Source: VBDM01 sp049802235 (GTDB lineage: Bacteria > Pseudomonadota > Gammaproteobacteria > Burkholderiales > SG8-39). Taken from it: a stretch of DNA of 64,000 nucleotides. Below, one piece after another: positions 54,818-63,831 of this stretch. The notes beneath the pieces are model-generated. The model made no database searches. It saw nothing but the letters and a program-made list of their open reading frames with translations, and was not told the origin of the DNA. The stretch covers positions 25,442 to 89,441 of the forward strand of contig JBARMB010000079.1 in the NCBI GenBank assembly GCA_049802235.1, read 5' to 3'. The position numbers were made by a program, and so were the translations under genes. Position 1 is the stretch's first letter; each line of letters starts with the position of its first letter.

Positions 54818-57079
54818 TTGAAGCAACACGCCGTCCGGATCGCGCTCGGTCTGTTGATCGTGCTGGTATTCCTTGGCCACGCGGCCAAGTTCTACCAGAT
54901 AGGCTTAATCAACCAGCTCGACAGCATCATCTATGACTATCGGTTGCGCCTGACGATGCCGGGCGGGATCGATGACCGCGTTGTCATCCTCGACATCGAC
55001 GAGCGCAGTCTCGACCCGCGGGCGCTCGGCCGCTGGCCCTGGGGCCGGGACAAGATCGCTGCACTGCTGCAGAAGCTCTTCGACAAGTACGGCGTGATTC
55101 TGGTCGGTTTTGACGTGGTATTTGCCGAGCCGGACGAGAGTTCCGGTCTGCCGGCGCTGGAAAGGCTGGCGAAGACCAGGCTGAAGGACGTGGCGCCGTT
55201 CCAGTCGGCCCTGAACAGTCTGCGCCCCGAGCTCAATCACGACGCGTTGTTCGCCAAGTTCCTGAAGGGCCGACCGGTGGTGCTTGGCTACTACTTCAAC
55301 AGCGACGAAAATGCGGTAGAGAGCGGCGCGCTTCCAGAACCCGTCCTGCCTGCCGGAACTTTCGCCGGCCGGGCGATCGCCTTCACCACCTGGAAGGGTT
55401 ACGGTGGCAACCTGCCGGAGTTCCAGGCCAACGTCGCCGACGCGGGGCATTTCAATCCGCTGGTGGACTTCGACGGCATATCGCGGCGCGTGCCCTTGCT
55501 CGTCGAGTACAAGGGCAAGTACTACGAAGCGCTGTCGCTGGCGATGGTGCGGCTGTACCTCGGCATGCAGGAAGCGGCCCGCAACAACAGCGGCGTCACC
55601 CTGCCGAAGGTGGTCCCTGGAATCGCTCCCGAGCGTTTTATCACCAAGGGCTATTCCGGGCTGGAATGGCTCGAGGTCGGGCCGCTCAAGATACCGGTGG
55701 ACGAAAACGTCAGTGCGCTGGTGCCTTACCGCGGCGGGCGCGGCAGTTTTCCGTATATCTCGCTCGCCGACGTCTATTTCGACAAAGTACCGGTGGACAA
55801 GCTGAAAGGCAGAATTGCGCTGATCGGCACTTCGGCGCCGGGCCTGCTCGATCTCCGCTCAACGCCGGTCGGCAACGTAGTCCCCGGGGTCGAGATTCAC
55901 GCCAACCTTATCGCCGGGATGCTCGACCGCAACCTCAAACAGAAGCCGCCGTACATGTTGGGGGCGGAGGTGCTTCTGCTCGTCATCGCCGGCGTCATCC
56001 TCTCGATCCTGGCGCCCTTCCTGTCGCCCCTGGGGGCGACGCTGGCGTTGCTGGTTGCGCTGCTGCTGATCACCGGATTGAATCTTGCGGTCTGGAGCGG
56101 TGCCGGGATGGTGCTGCCCCTGGCCTCGAGCCTGCTGATGATGGTGGGCCTGTTCGCGCTCAACATGTCCTACGGTTACTTCGTTGAATCGCGCTCGAAG
56201 CGCAAATTCACCGAGCTGTTCGGCCAGTACGTCCCGCCCGAACTGGTGGACCAAATGGCGGAGGACCCGGAAAAGTACAACATGGCGCCGAAGAGCGCGG
56301 AGTTGACGATCCTGTTCTCCGATGTGCGCGGGTTCACCGGCATTTCGGAAGCGCTCAGCCCGGAGGATCTGCGCGAGTACATCAACGAGTACCTCACGGA
56401 AATGAGCAATATCATCCGTGGCAAGTACCGCGGCACGCTCGACAAGTACATCGGTGACGCCATCATGGCGTTCTGGGGTGCGCCGGTCGACGACAAGGAC
56501 CACGCGCGCAACGGCGTGCTTGCCGCGCTTGAAATGCTGCGGCAGATCGATTCGCTGAACGAAAAATTCGGGCAGCGCGGCTGGCCGACGTTGAAGATCG
56601 GTGTCGGCGTCAATTCGGGCAACGTGCGTGTCGGCGATATGGGATCCAGGCAGCGCAAGGCCTATACCGCCATGGGAGACGCGGTCAATGTCGCCTCGCG
56701 CCTGGAGGCGCGCACCAAATTCTACGGGGTCGGGATTCTCGTCGGCGAGGCGACGAGAAACAGCGTGAAAGGTGTCGTGTTCAAGGAACTCGACAAGGTC
56801 AAGGTCAAGGGCAAGGACGAGGCGCTCACGATCTACGAGCCGATCGGACTGGAGGGTGAAGTCGACAAGAAAATCCTGGACGAGATCAAGCTTTGGCACC
56901 AGACGCTCAAAGCCTATCGTGCCCAGCAATGGGATCAAGTGGAGGTGAGTCTTCTCAATCTGCAGCGCATGAACCCAGGTTGCACTCTGTACGAACTGTA
57001 TTCGCAGCGGGTCCCCCGGAACCGTCGCAACGGCTTGCCGGCGGGATGGGACGGGGTGACGGTGTTCGACGAGAAATGA
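54818..57079 (+). CDS. CHASE2-sensor class III adenylate cyclase
   Basis: This 753-residue protein has an N-terminal membrane segment, a periplasmic CHASE2 domain like that of the neighbouring kinase, three membrane helices (about 385-460), and a class III cyclase domain. The metal Asp residues are D502 (LFSDVRGFTG) and D547 (DKYIGDAIM). Lys543 and the Asp in YTAMGDAVNVASRL fit ATP rather than GTP specificity. It starts with TTG at 54818 after GGGGGAGGGAG. It should produce cAMP on an extracellular cue shared with the CHASE2 kinase. Confidence 0.92.
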   Translation: MKQHAVRIALGLLIVLVFLGHAAKFYQIGLINQLDSIIYDYRLRLTMPGGIDDRVVILDIDERSLDPRALGRWPWGRDKIAALLQKLFDKYGVILVGFDVVFAEPDESSGLPALERLAKTRLKDVAPFQSALNSLRPELNHDALFAKFLKGRPVVLGYYFNSDENAVESGALPEPVLPAGTFAGRAIAFTTWKGYGGNLPEFQANVADAGHFNPLVDFDGISRRVPLLVEYKGKYYEALSLAMVRLYLGMQEAARNNSGVTLPKVVPGIAPERFITKGYSGLEWLEVGPLKIPVDENVSALVPYRGGRGSFPYISLADVYFDKVPVDKLKGRIALIGTSAPGLLDLRSTPVGNVVPGVEIHANLIAGMLDRNLKQKPPYMLGAEVLLLVIAGVILSILAPFLSPLGATLALLVALLLITGLNLAVWSGAGMVLPLASSLLMMVGLFALNMSYGYFVESRSKRKFTELFGQYVPPELVDQMAEDPEKYNMAPKSAELTILFSDVRGFTGISEALSPEDLREYINEYLTEMSNIIRGKYRGTLDKYIGDAIMAFWGAPVDDKDHARNGVLAALEMLRQIDSLNEKFGQRGWPTLKIGVGVNSGNVRVGDMGSRQRKAYTAMGDAVNVASRLEARTKFYGVGILVGEATRNSVKGVVFKELDKVKVKGKDEALTIYEPIGLEGEVDKKILDEIKLWHQTLKAYRAQQWDQVEVSLLNLQRMNPGCTLYELYSQRVPRNRRNGLPAGWDGVTVFDEK

Positions 57080-57095
57080 AAAAAAACGCGCGCCG

Positions 57096-57863
57096 ATGAA
57101 GCTACGGGTGTTGGGATGCAGCGGGGGGATCGGGGGGCGGCATTTGCGCACCACTTCGATGCTGCTGGACAACGATATCCTGATCGATGCCGGCACCGGG
57201 GTGGTGGATCTTTCCCTCACCGAACTTTCCCTCATCGACCACGTATTCCTGACCCATTCGCACCTAGATCACGTCACCAGCATCCCGTTCATGGTTGACA
57301 CCGTCGGCGGAATGCGCAACAAGCCGCTGACCGTCTGGGCAATTCCGGCGACGATCGAGGCCCTCCAGAGCCATATTTTCAACTGGAGCGTGTGGCCCGA
57401 TTTTTCGCAGATTCCGAGCCCGGACAAGCCGTTTCTGCAGTACCGGGCTCTGCGGGTGGGCGAAACGATCGAGCTGCAGACGCGCAAATTGACCCCTTTG
57501 CCGGCCAATCACGCGGTGCCGGCGGTCGGCTATCGCCTCGACTCGGGACGCGCAAGTCTCGTGTTCACGGGGGACACCTCCACCCATGACCCCCTGTGGA
57601 AAGAAGTCAACAAGATCCCCAATCTCAAGTACCTGATCATCGAGACAGCCTTCTGCAATCGGGAGAAGCAGCTTGCGATCGTCTCCAAGCACCTGTGCCC
57701 GAGCATGCTCGCCGAGGAGCTGGCCAAGCTCGAGCGTACGGCCGAGATCTACATTACGCACCTGAAGCCGGGTGAAATCGAGCTCACCATGCAGGAAATA
57801 GAAGAAGACGCCGGTCAGTATCGGCCACGCATGCTGCAGAATAACCAAGTATTCGAATTCTAG
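57096..57863 (+). CDS. Class II-like cyclic nucleotide phosphodiesterase (MBL fold)
   Basis: This 255-residue protein has a metallo-beta-lactamase fold with the THSHLDHVTSIPFMVDT metal motif. The histidines that follow (NHAVPAVGYRLD, GDTSTHD, THLKPGE) match class II cyclic-nucleotide phosphodiesterases. It likely hydrolyses cAMP made by the cyclase encoded 16 bases upstream. Confidence 0.87.
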   Translation: MKLRVLGCSGGIGGRHLRTTSMLLDNDILIDAGTGVVDLSLTELSLIDHVFLTHSHLDHVTSIPFMVDTVGGMRNKPLTVWAIPATIEALQSHIFNWSVWPDFSQIPSPDKPFLQYRALRVGETIELQTRKLTPLPANHAVPAVGYRLDSGRASLVFTGDTSTHDPLWKEVNKIPNLKYLIIETAFCNREKQLAIVSKHLCPSMLAEELAKLERTAEIYITHLKPGEIELTMQEIEEDAGQYRPRMLQNNQVFEF

Positions 57864-57913
57864 AAGGAAACCGGTCGGAACCGCTGGGATCCGCCGCCAC
57901 TGAGGAACGGGCG

Positions 57914-58993
57914 ATGTGCGCAGCCAAGGTGAACATCGACACACTAAAGAGGCTCGAGCCGATCTCCTCGCTGTCGGAAGACAGGCTAAGGGAGCTGGCG
58001 GATCTGTGCGACGTCGAGAACGTGAGCGAGAACCAGGATCCGTTCCGCACGCGCGGCATCGCCGGTCAGGCCGTATTCCTCGTTTTCGGCGAGCTGGCGC
58101 TGACCTATCCCAACGGGCCGGCGGTAGTGCTGACGGGCGGTTCCGAGGAGGCACGCCATCCGCTCGGTCGGCGTGGCGGCATGTTCTCGACCGCCAAGGC
58201 GATCACCGCCGTTGAGTTGGTGCGAATCGACGAAGACTTGCTCGATACCATGATGACCTGGGATCAGCTCGCGGTCGCCGAGGTGCCGGGCCGGGCAGAG
58301 GGCGGTGGCGAAGCGGCAACGTCGCTTACCAACTGGAGCATCATCTCGGGCATGTTCGGCGTCAGTAACCTCAAGTACGGCGCCTTTTCTCAGCTGCCTT
58401 CGGCGCATATCAACGAGCTGCTGCGGTGTTTCAAGCGCATCGAAGTCAAGAAGGGCGAGGTCGTGGTTCGCGAGGGTACAGAGGGCGATTTCTACTACGT
58501 TGTCGAATCGGGCAGGTGCAAAGTCGAGCGGATGATCGGCGGTGTATCGATGCTGCTTGCGGAGCTGAAAAGCGGGGATGCATTCGGCGAAGAGGCGTTG
58601 GTCTCCGAGGCGAAGCGCAACGCCACTGTCACGATGAAAACCGACGGAGTGCTGTTGCGGCTGGACAGAAAGGATTTCAACGCGCTGTTGCGCGAGCCGC
58701 TCCTGCACCGCATTTCGATGGACGAGGCGAGCCGGAAGATCGCAAATGGCGGCCAGTGGATCGACGTGCGCTATCCCTCAGAGTATCAGTACGACAAGCT
58801 TTCCGGGGCCATCAATATCCCGCTTTCAGAAATTCGCAATGCTTTCGGCATACTCGACAGGGACCAGGAGTACGTGCTCTATTGCCAGAGCGAGAGGCGC
58901 AGTGCGGCGGCGGCGTTCCTGCTGGCGCAGCGTGGTTACCGGGCGTTCCTGCTGGCGGGAGGATTGTGGAAAAGCGGCGGACGCAGGCCATGA
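57914..58993 (+). CDS. Cyclic nucleotide-binding protein with C-terminal rhodanese domain
   Basis: This 359-residue protein has a degenerate cNMP-type domain (about residues 10-115), a second intact cNMP-binding domain (about 155-270), and a rhodanese-like domain (about 275-355). The intact domain has REGTEGDFYYVVESG and the phosphate-binding cassette FGEEALVSEAKRNATV. The rhodanese domain has a possible active Cys in YCQSERRSAAAAFLL. It is the likely cAMP receptor for this operon. The rhodanese may sense or move sulfur or phosphate-like groups; the role of the fusion is unknown. Confidence 0.85.
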   Translation: MCAAKVNIDTLKRLEPISSLSEDRLRELADLCDVENVSENQDPFRTRGIAGQAVFLVFGELALTYPNGPAVVLTGGSEEARHPLGRRGGMFSTAKAITAVELVRIDEDLLDTMMTWDQLAVAEVPGRAEGGGEAATSLTNWSIISGMFGVSNLKYGAFSQLPSAHINELLRCFKRIEVKKGEVVVREGTEGDFYYVVESGRCKVERMIGGVSMLLAELKSGDAFGEEALVSEAKRNATVTMKTDGVLLRLDRKDFNALLREPLLHRISMDEASRKIANGGQWIDVRYPSEYQYDKLSGAINIPLSEIRNAFGILDRDQEYVLYCQSERRSAAAAFLLAQRGYRAFLLAGGLWKSGGRRP

Positions 58994-59258
58994 GGACGCC
59001 TCGGCATTGAACTCCCGGGGCACACCCGTTACGATTAAAGGGCGGATTCCCGGCGTGAGCGTGATATTCGCTTACGCACAAGGTGGACGGTGCACCGGGA
59101 AAGCGCCGGTTTTCGGCGACGACGACGGCCGGCTTCAAGGGCGGATTGGCGGCGAATGGGCCGTCCGCCCGGCGTGTCGCCTAGGCCGTGTAATATAGGG
59201 GGGTACAGTGATCGATCTTCCGGGCATTTCGGGTGGCTAACATCAAGGCAGATTGCTT
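58994..59258. other. Intergenic gap with two hairpins before the GAF/ATPase gene
   Basis: This 265-base gap holds no gene. GCGTGAGCG (59053-59061) pairs with CGCTTACGC (59069-59077) around a 7-base loop, and GGGCGGA (59139-59145) pairs with TCCGCCC (59164-59170). Neither has a T-run. They may mark an attenuation point between the cAMP genes and the ATPase/HD-GYP genes. Confidence 0.4.
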
Positions 59259-61628
59259 ATGAGCGCGGTACTTCAGACTCCTCCCGGCGCAGCCGCCGAC
59301 GTCAACAGCCGGCTGGCATTCCAGAAGAACATTCAGATCGTCACCAACAAGATCCACGCCACGAACAACGTGGACGAGATCATGCTGGAGGTGAGCGCCG
59401 ATATCTGCAACCTGTTCAACGCCGATCGTCTTACCATTTATACCGTCGGCGACGACAAGCAGACCATCGTCTCCAAGGTCAAGACGGGCCTGAACTCGTT
59501 CAAGGACCTGAAGCTGCCCATCGCCGAGCATTCGATCGCCGGTTACGTCGGCCTGTCGAAGAAGATGCTCAATCTCAGGGACGTCTACGACGGGGCCGAG
59601 CTCAAATTCTATAATCCGAATCTGCGCTTCCTGCAGGAAGTCGACAAGCGCACCGGCTATCGCACCAAGCAGATGCTGGTGGCACCGGTATTGGATCAGA
59701 GCAGCAACGAGCTGATCGGCGTCATGCAGATCATCAACAACAAGGCCGGCACGCCGTTCAGCCAGCTCGCCGAGGAAGGCGTGATCGAGCTGTGCCAGAC
59801 GCTGGCAATCGCTTTCAAGCAGCGCCAGAAGCCTCAGGTTCTGAAAACCAAGTACGACTTCCTGGTGAGCGACGCGGTAATCTCCGCCGCGGAGTTCGAG
59901 CTGGCGGCCCGGTCGGCGCGCAAAAAGGCGGTGGACGTCGAGGTGGTACTGACCGACGAATTCCAGGTGAAGCTCCCGGCGATCGGTGCCGCGCTCTCGA
60001 AATTCTTCGGCGTTCCCTACGAGCCGCTCAAGGCCGACCGCATCAAGCCGATGGACCTGCTGAAAAACCTCAAGCGCGACTACGTCGAGGCCAGCCAGTG
60101 GGTGCCGATCGAGGACGCCAAGGAAGGTCTGATCGTGTTGTGCCTCGACCCGGAACGCGTGAAGAGCTCGCGGATCGTTCAGAACGTGTTTCCGAAAAGC
60201 AGGCTCGTCTACCGCGTGACCACGGCCAAGGAATTCAAGGAGACGCTGAACCAGTTCTACGGCCAGGAGTCGGTGGACAGCGGGGATATCGGTACGATGC
60301 TCTCCGAGCTTGACGAAGACGTAGGCGAGGACATCGGTGGCGCCGGTGATGACGTTTCCGACGCTGCCGACAACGAGCTGGTGAAGCTTGTCAACAAGAT
60401 CGTCATCGACGCATATAACCAGGGTGCGTCGGACATTCACGTCGAGTCCTACCCCGGCAAGGGGAAAACCGAAATCCGCTTTCGCAAGGACGGGTCGCTC
60501 TCACCCTACATCGAGGTGCCGGCATCGTATCGCAACGCGATCGTTGCGCGCCTGAAGATCATGTGCGATCTGGACATATCCGAGCGCCGCAAGCCGCAGG
60601 ACGGCAAGATCAAGTTCAAGAAGTTCGGGCCGCTCGATATCGAGTTGCGGGTGGCGACGATACCGACCGCGGGCGGAGTTGAAGACGTGGTGATGCGTAT
60701 TCTGGCGGCGGGCGAACCGATCCCGCTCGACAAGCTTGGGCTGTCGCCGTCCAACCTGCCCAAGCTGAGGGCGACCGTCAGAAAGCCTTACGGACTGTTC
60801 TTCGTTTGCGGGCCGACCGGTTCGGGAAAAACCACCACGCTGCACTCGGTGCTCGGATATCTGAACCAGCCCGACACCAAGATCTGGACCGCGGAAGACC
60901 CGGTTGAAATCACGCAGAAAGGCCTGCGGCAGGTGCAGGTCAACAAGAAGGCAGGCCTGGATTTCCCCACGGTGATGAAAGCATTCCTTCGCGCCGATCC
61001 GGACATCATCATGGTCGGCGAGATGCGCGACAAGGAAACCACCAGCATCGGCATCGAGGCCTCGCTTACCGGTCACCTGGTGCTCGCAACCCTGCATACC
61101 AACAGCGCAACGGAGTCGATCGTCCGGCTGCTCGACATGGGCATGGATCCGTTCAACTTTGCCGACGCGCTGCTTGGCATCCTCGCCCAGCGGCTGGCGA
61201 AGCGCCTATGCGGCAAGTGCAAGGAGGCCTACAACCCAGGCCCCGACGAGATCAAGCAGCTGCTGACCGAGTACTGCCAGGAACTGCTCTACACCACGCC
61301 GTTCAAGAAGGACGCAAAGTCGGCTTACGAGAACGTCTACAAGGACCTGGTCAAGAGCTACGCCAACGACAAGGGCCAGTTCACCCTCTACCGCAAGAAA
61401 GGGTGCGATACGTGCGGCGGGTCCGGCTACAAGGGCCGGCTTGGCCTGCACGAGTTACTGATTGGCACGGACACGATGAAAAAACTCATTCAGGAGCATG
61501 CTCGCGTCGCTGAAATGGTCGCCGTGGCCCTCGAAGAGGGCATGCGCACGCTGAAGATGGACGGCATAGAAAAAGTGCTTCAGGGCGTTACCGACATCGC
61601 CCAGGTTCGCGCGGTCTGCATCAAGTAG
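59259..61628 (+). CDS. GAF-containing GspE/PilB-type ATPase
   Basis: This 789-residue protein has an N-terminal GAF domain (about residues 25-185), a MshEN/T2SSE N-terminal-like region (about 230-340, including IGAALSKFFGVPYEPLK), then the secretion-ATPase core. The core has Walker A GPTGSGKT (518-525), Asp box (AEDPVEIT), Walker B (RADPDIIMVGEMRD) and His box (ATLHTNSA). A zinc site made by CGKC and CDTC follows. It is a motor for type II secretion or type IV pilus-like assembly, probably regulated by a small ligand through GAF. The ATG at 59259 was chosen over a TTG six bases earlier. Confidence 0.9.
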   Translation: MSAVLQTPPGAAADVNSRLAFQKNIQIVTNKIHATNNVDEIMLEVSADICNLFNADRLTIYTVGDDKQTIVSKVKTGLNSFKDLKLPIAEHSIAGYVGLSKKMLNLRDVYDGAELKFYNPNLRFLQEVDKRTGYRTKQMLVAPVLDQSSNELIGVMQIINNKAGTPFSQLAEEGVIELCQTLAIAFKQRQKPQVLKTKYDFLVSDAVISAAEFELAARSARKKAVDVEVVLTDEFQVKLPAIGAALSKFFGVPYEPLKADRIKPMDLLKNLKRDYVEASQWVPIEDAKEGLIVLCLDPERVKSSRIVQNVFPKSRLVYRVTTAKEFKETLNQFYGQESVDSGDIGTMLSELDEDVGEDIGGAGDDVSDAADNELVKLVNKIVIDAYNQGASDIHVESYPGKGKTEIRFRKDGSLSPYIEVPASYRNAIVARLKIMCDLDISERRKPQDGKIKFKKFGPLDIELRVATIPTAGGVEDVVMRILAAGEPIPLDKLGLSPSNLPKLRATVRKPYGLFFVCGPTGSGKTTTLHSVLGYLNQPDTKIWTAEDPVEITQKGLRQVQVNKKAGLDFPTVMKAFLRADPDIIMVGEMRDKETTSIGIEASLTGHLVLATLHTNSATESIVRLLDMGMDPFNFADALLGILAQRLAKRLCGKCKEAYNPGPDEIKQLLTEYCQELLYTTPFKKDAKSAYENVYKDLVKSYANDKGQFTLYRKKGCDTCGGSGYKGRLGLHELLIGTDTMKKLIQEHARVAEMVAVALEEGMRTLKMDGIEKVLQGVTDIAQVRAVCIK

Positions 61629-61685
61629 TCGGAACCGCCTTCCGCCCGCGCCTCGGCGCCGAAACCACTGCCGCAGGGATCGTTC

Positions 61686-63332
61686 TTGGAAACAGTCGAA
61701 GATCTATTTCGTCGCCTCGAGCAGCTCAACGAGATTGGCGCGGCGCTGTCCCAGGAAACCGACATCAGCCGCCTGCTCGAGGTGATCCTCCTCGCCGCCA
61801 AGACGATCACCCGTTCGGACGGGGGGACGCTTTACCTCAAGACCGACGACAACCAGCTCAGCTTCGAGATCGTCCGCACCGACTCGCTCAGCATCGCCAT
61901 GGGAGGGACGACCGGTAACCCGGTGCCGTTCTACCCGATTCAGCTCTACGGCAAGGAAGGCGAACCGAATTACCAGATGATTGCCGCTTACGCGGCACTC
62001 ACCGGCAAGACCGTCAATGTCGCCGATGCCTACACCGAGGCCGGATTCGACTTCTCCGGGACGCGCAACTTCGACAAGAAGACCGGCTATCGATCCCAGT
62101 CCTTCCTGACGGTGCCGATGCGGAACCACGAGGGTGAGACCATCGGCGTGCTGCAACTCATCAACAGCAAGGACCTGGCGAGCGGCGCGATCGTGTCGTT
62201 TTCGGAGGCCGACCAGCGCTTGGCGGAATCGCTCGCTTCACAGGCGGCAATCGCGCTCACGAACCGGCAGCTCATCAACCAGCTCGAGGAACTGTTCGAG
62301 TCGTTCATCGAGTTGATCAACACGGCGATCGACGAAAAATCCCCCTATACCGGCGGGCATTGCCAGCGGGTCCCAGCGCTCACCATGATGCTCGCCGAGG
62401 CCGTGACCGGGGCCCCCCAAGGCCCGCTGCGGAATTTCACCATGAGCGACAAGGACCGCTACGAGCTGAAAATAGCGGGCTTGCTGCACGATTGCGGCAA
62501 AGTGACCACCCCCGTGCACGTCGTCGACAAGGCGACCAAGCTGGAGACGATCTTCGACCGGATCAACCTGGTGGATACGCGCTTCGAGGTGCTGAAGCGC
62601 GACGCCGAGACCGCGGCGCTGAGGGAAAAGCTGGATGTCGCGCGCGAAAAGGAATCGGACGAAGTCAATTTGCGCGGACGCCTCAGCCGGATCGACCAGT
62701 CATTGCGGGAAAAACTGCGCCAGTTGGACGAAGACCGCGAATTCCTCCGGCACTGCAACTTCGGCGGCGAGTCCATGTCGTCCGAGGCGCAGGAACGGGT
62801 ACGCCGCATCGGCACCGTCTACAAGTGGATCGACGTCTCGGGCGGGACGGCCGATTTCCTCACCGAGGACGAGATCAGGAACCTCACCATCGCGCGCGGC
62901 ACGCTCACCGCCGAGGAGCGCGAAATCATCAACCATCATATCGTCGCCACCATCAAGATGCTGGAGGCGCTGCCCTGGCCCAGGCATCTGCGCAACGTTC
63001 CTGAATATGCCGGCGGTCACCACGAACGCATGGACGGCAAAGGCTATCCCCGGGGCCTGGTCCGCGAGCAGATGTCGGTCCAGGCGCGGGTCATGGGCAT
63101 CGCCGATATATTCGAGGCGCTGACGGCAAAGGACCGGCCCTACAAGCGCGGAAAAACGCTGTCCGAGTCGTTGCGGATACTGGGACAGTTCAAGCTGAAC
63201 GGGCACATCGATCCGGATCTGTTCGACGTGTTCGTGCGCAGGAAGGTCTATCTGCGCTATGCGCAGGAGTTTCTGGATCCCGAGCAGATCGACGAAATCG
63301 ACGATTCGAAAATTCCGGGCTTCGTGCCCTAG
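61686..63332 (+). CDS. GAF-HD-GYP phosphodiesterase-like protein
   Basis: This 548-residue protein has an N-terminal GAF domain (about residues 20-195) and an HD-GYP domain with His268-Asp269 (LLHDCGK) and HHERMDGKGYP (445-455, GYP at 453-455). HD-GYP enzymes cleave c-di-GMP. About 175 residues separate the HD and HHE..GYP parts, whereas in most HD-GYP proteins the gap is near 60, so there is an insertion of about 110 residues, partly coiled-coil (about 305-365). It starts with TTG at 61686. It follows the GAF-ATPase by 57 bases, linking c-di-GMP turnover to that motor. Confidence 0.88.
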   Translation: METVEDLFRRLEQLNEIGAALSQETDISRLLEVILLAAKTITRSDGGTLYLKTDDNQLSFEIVRTDSLSIAMGGTTGNPVPFYPIQLYGKEGEPNYQMIAAYAALTGKTVNVADAYTEAGFDFSGTRNFDKKTGYRSQSFLTVPMRNHEGETIGVLQLINSKDLASGAIVSFSEADQRLAESLASQAAIALTNRQLINQLEELFESFIELINTAIDEKSPYTGGHCQRVPALTMMLAEAVTGAPQGPLRNFTMSDKDRYELKIAGLLHDCGKVTTPVHVVDKATKLETIFDRINLVDTRFEVLKRDAETAALREKLDVAREKESDEVNLRGRLSRIDQSLREKLRQLDEDREFLRHCNFGGESMSSEAQERVRRIGTVYKWIDVSGGTADFLTEDEIRNLTIARGTLTAEEREIINHHIVATIKMLEALPWPRHLRNVPEYAGGHHERMDGKGYPRGLVREQMSVQARVMGIADIFEALTAKDRPYKRGKTLSESLRILGQFKLNGHIDPDLFDVFVRRKVYLRYAQEFLDPEQIDEIDDSKIPGFVP

Positions 63333-63382
63333 AGTGCGGTACAAAATTAGGGATACCCCTCCCGCTCATGCTCCCTGGATTC

Positions 63383-63414
63383 GAGGCTGTTGCAGATCAT
63401 TCTGCAATAGCCTC
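63383..63414. terminator. Strong hairpin between convergent HD-GYP gene and small unknown gene
   Basis: GAGGCTGTTGCAGA (63383-63396), loop TCAT, TCTGCAATAGCCTC (63401-63414) forms a 14-bp stem with a single G-U pair. It lies in the 181-base gap between convergent genes and is the best terminator candidate in the window, although the following T-run is short. A second small stem (CGCTTT/AAAGCG) lies at 63437-63452. Confidence 0.6.
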
Positions 63415-63513
63415 TTAGGTGGCAGCCGCGCAGCGTCGCTTTTGCGAAAGCGGATACCTGGGTTCGCCGCTTAATGGATCCCTGCTAGCGTGAAGATGGT
63501 TGTAGTCAAGCCG

Positions 63514-63831
63514 CTATTTTGGCCCGCGGACCAGACGAACCGCCAGTTCCTCGGCGGCCGTTTCCACGAACTTTCGCTCGTAACCCATTTCCTTCAACTC
63601 CCATTTGAAGGTGCGGCCGAGCTTTGCCCGGCCAAGCATGCCGAGTTGATTCTCCCGATTGAACCCACGGGCGTGGGTGAAAGTCTCCTCGAGGATTTCG
63701 GCGACCCGCTTCTGCGAAACCATGGGTTCCGGATCGTTGGCTATCACTGCGGGATAGCGTCTGGCGAGGTCCAGCGCCAAGTCCCTGGCGAATTCGTCCA
63801 CTTTGCCTGAAGAAAAAAGCCTGAGAATCAT
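63514..63831 (-). CDS. Uncharacterised small helical protein, paralogue of 33950-34285
   Basis: This 105-residue, charged, helical protein (MILRLFSSGKVDEFARDLAL) shares a spaced pattern with the protein at 33950-34285, strongest in the C-terminal half (GRAKLGRTFKWELKEMGYER here). No family is recognised. It converges with the HD-GYP gene and has an A/T-rich upstream region. The function is unknown. Confidence 0.65.
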   Translation of the reverse strand: MILRLFSSGKVDEFARDLALDLARRYPAVIANDPEPMVSQKRVAEILEETFTHARGFNRENQLGMLGRAKLGRTFKWELKEMGYERKFVETAAEELAVRLVRGPK

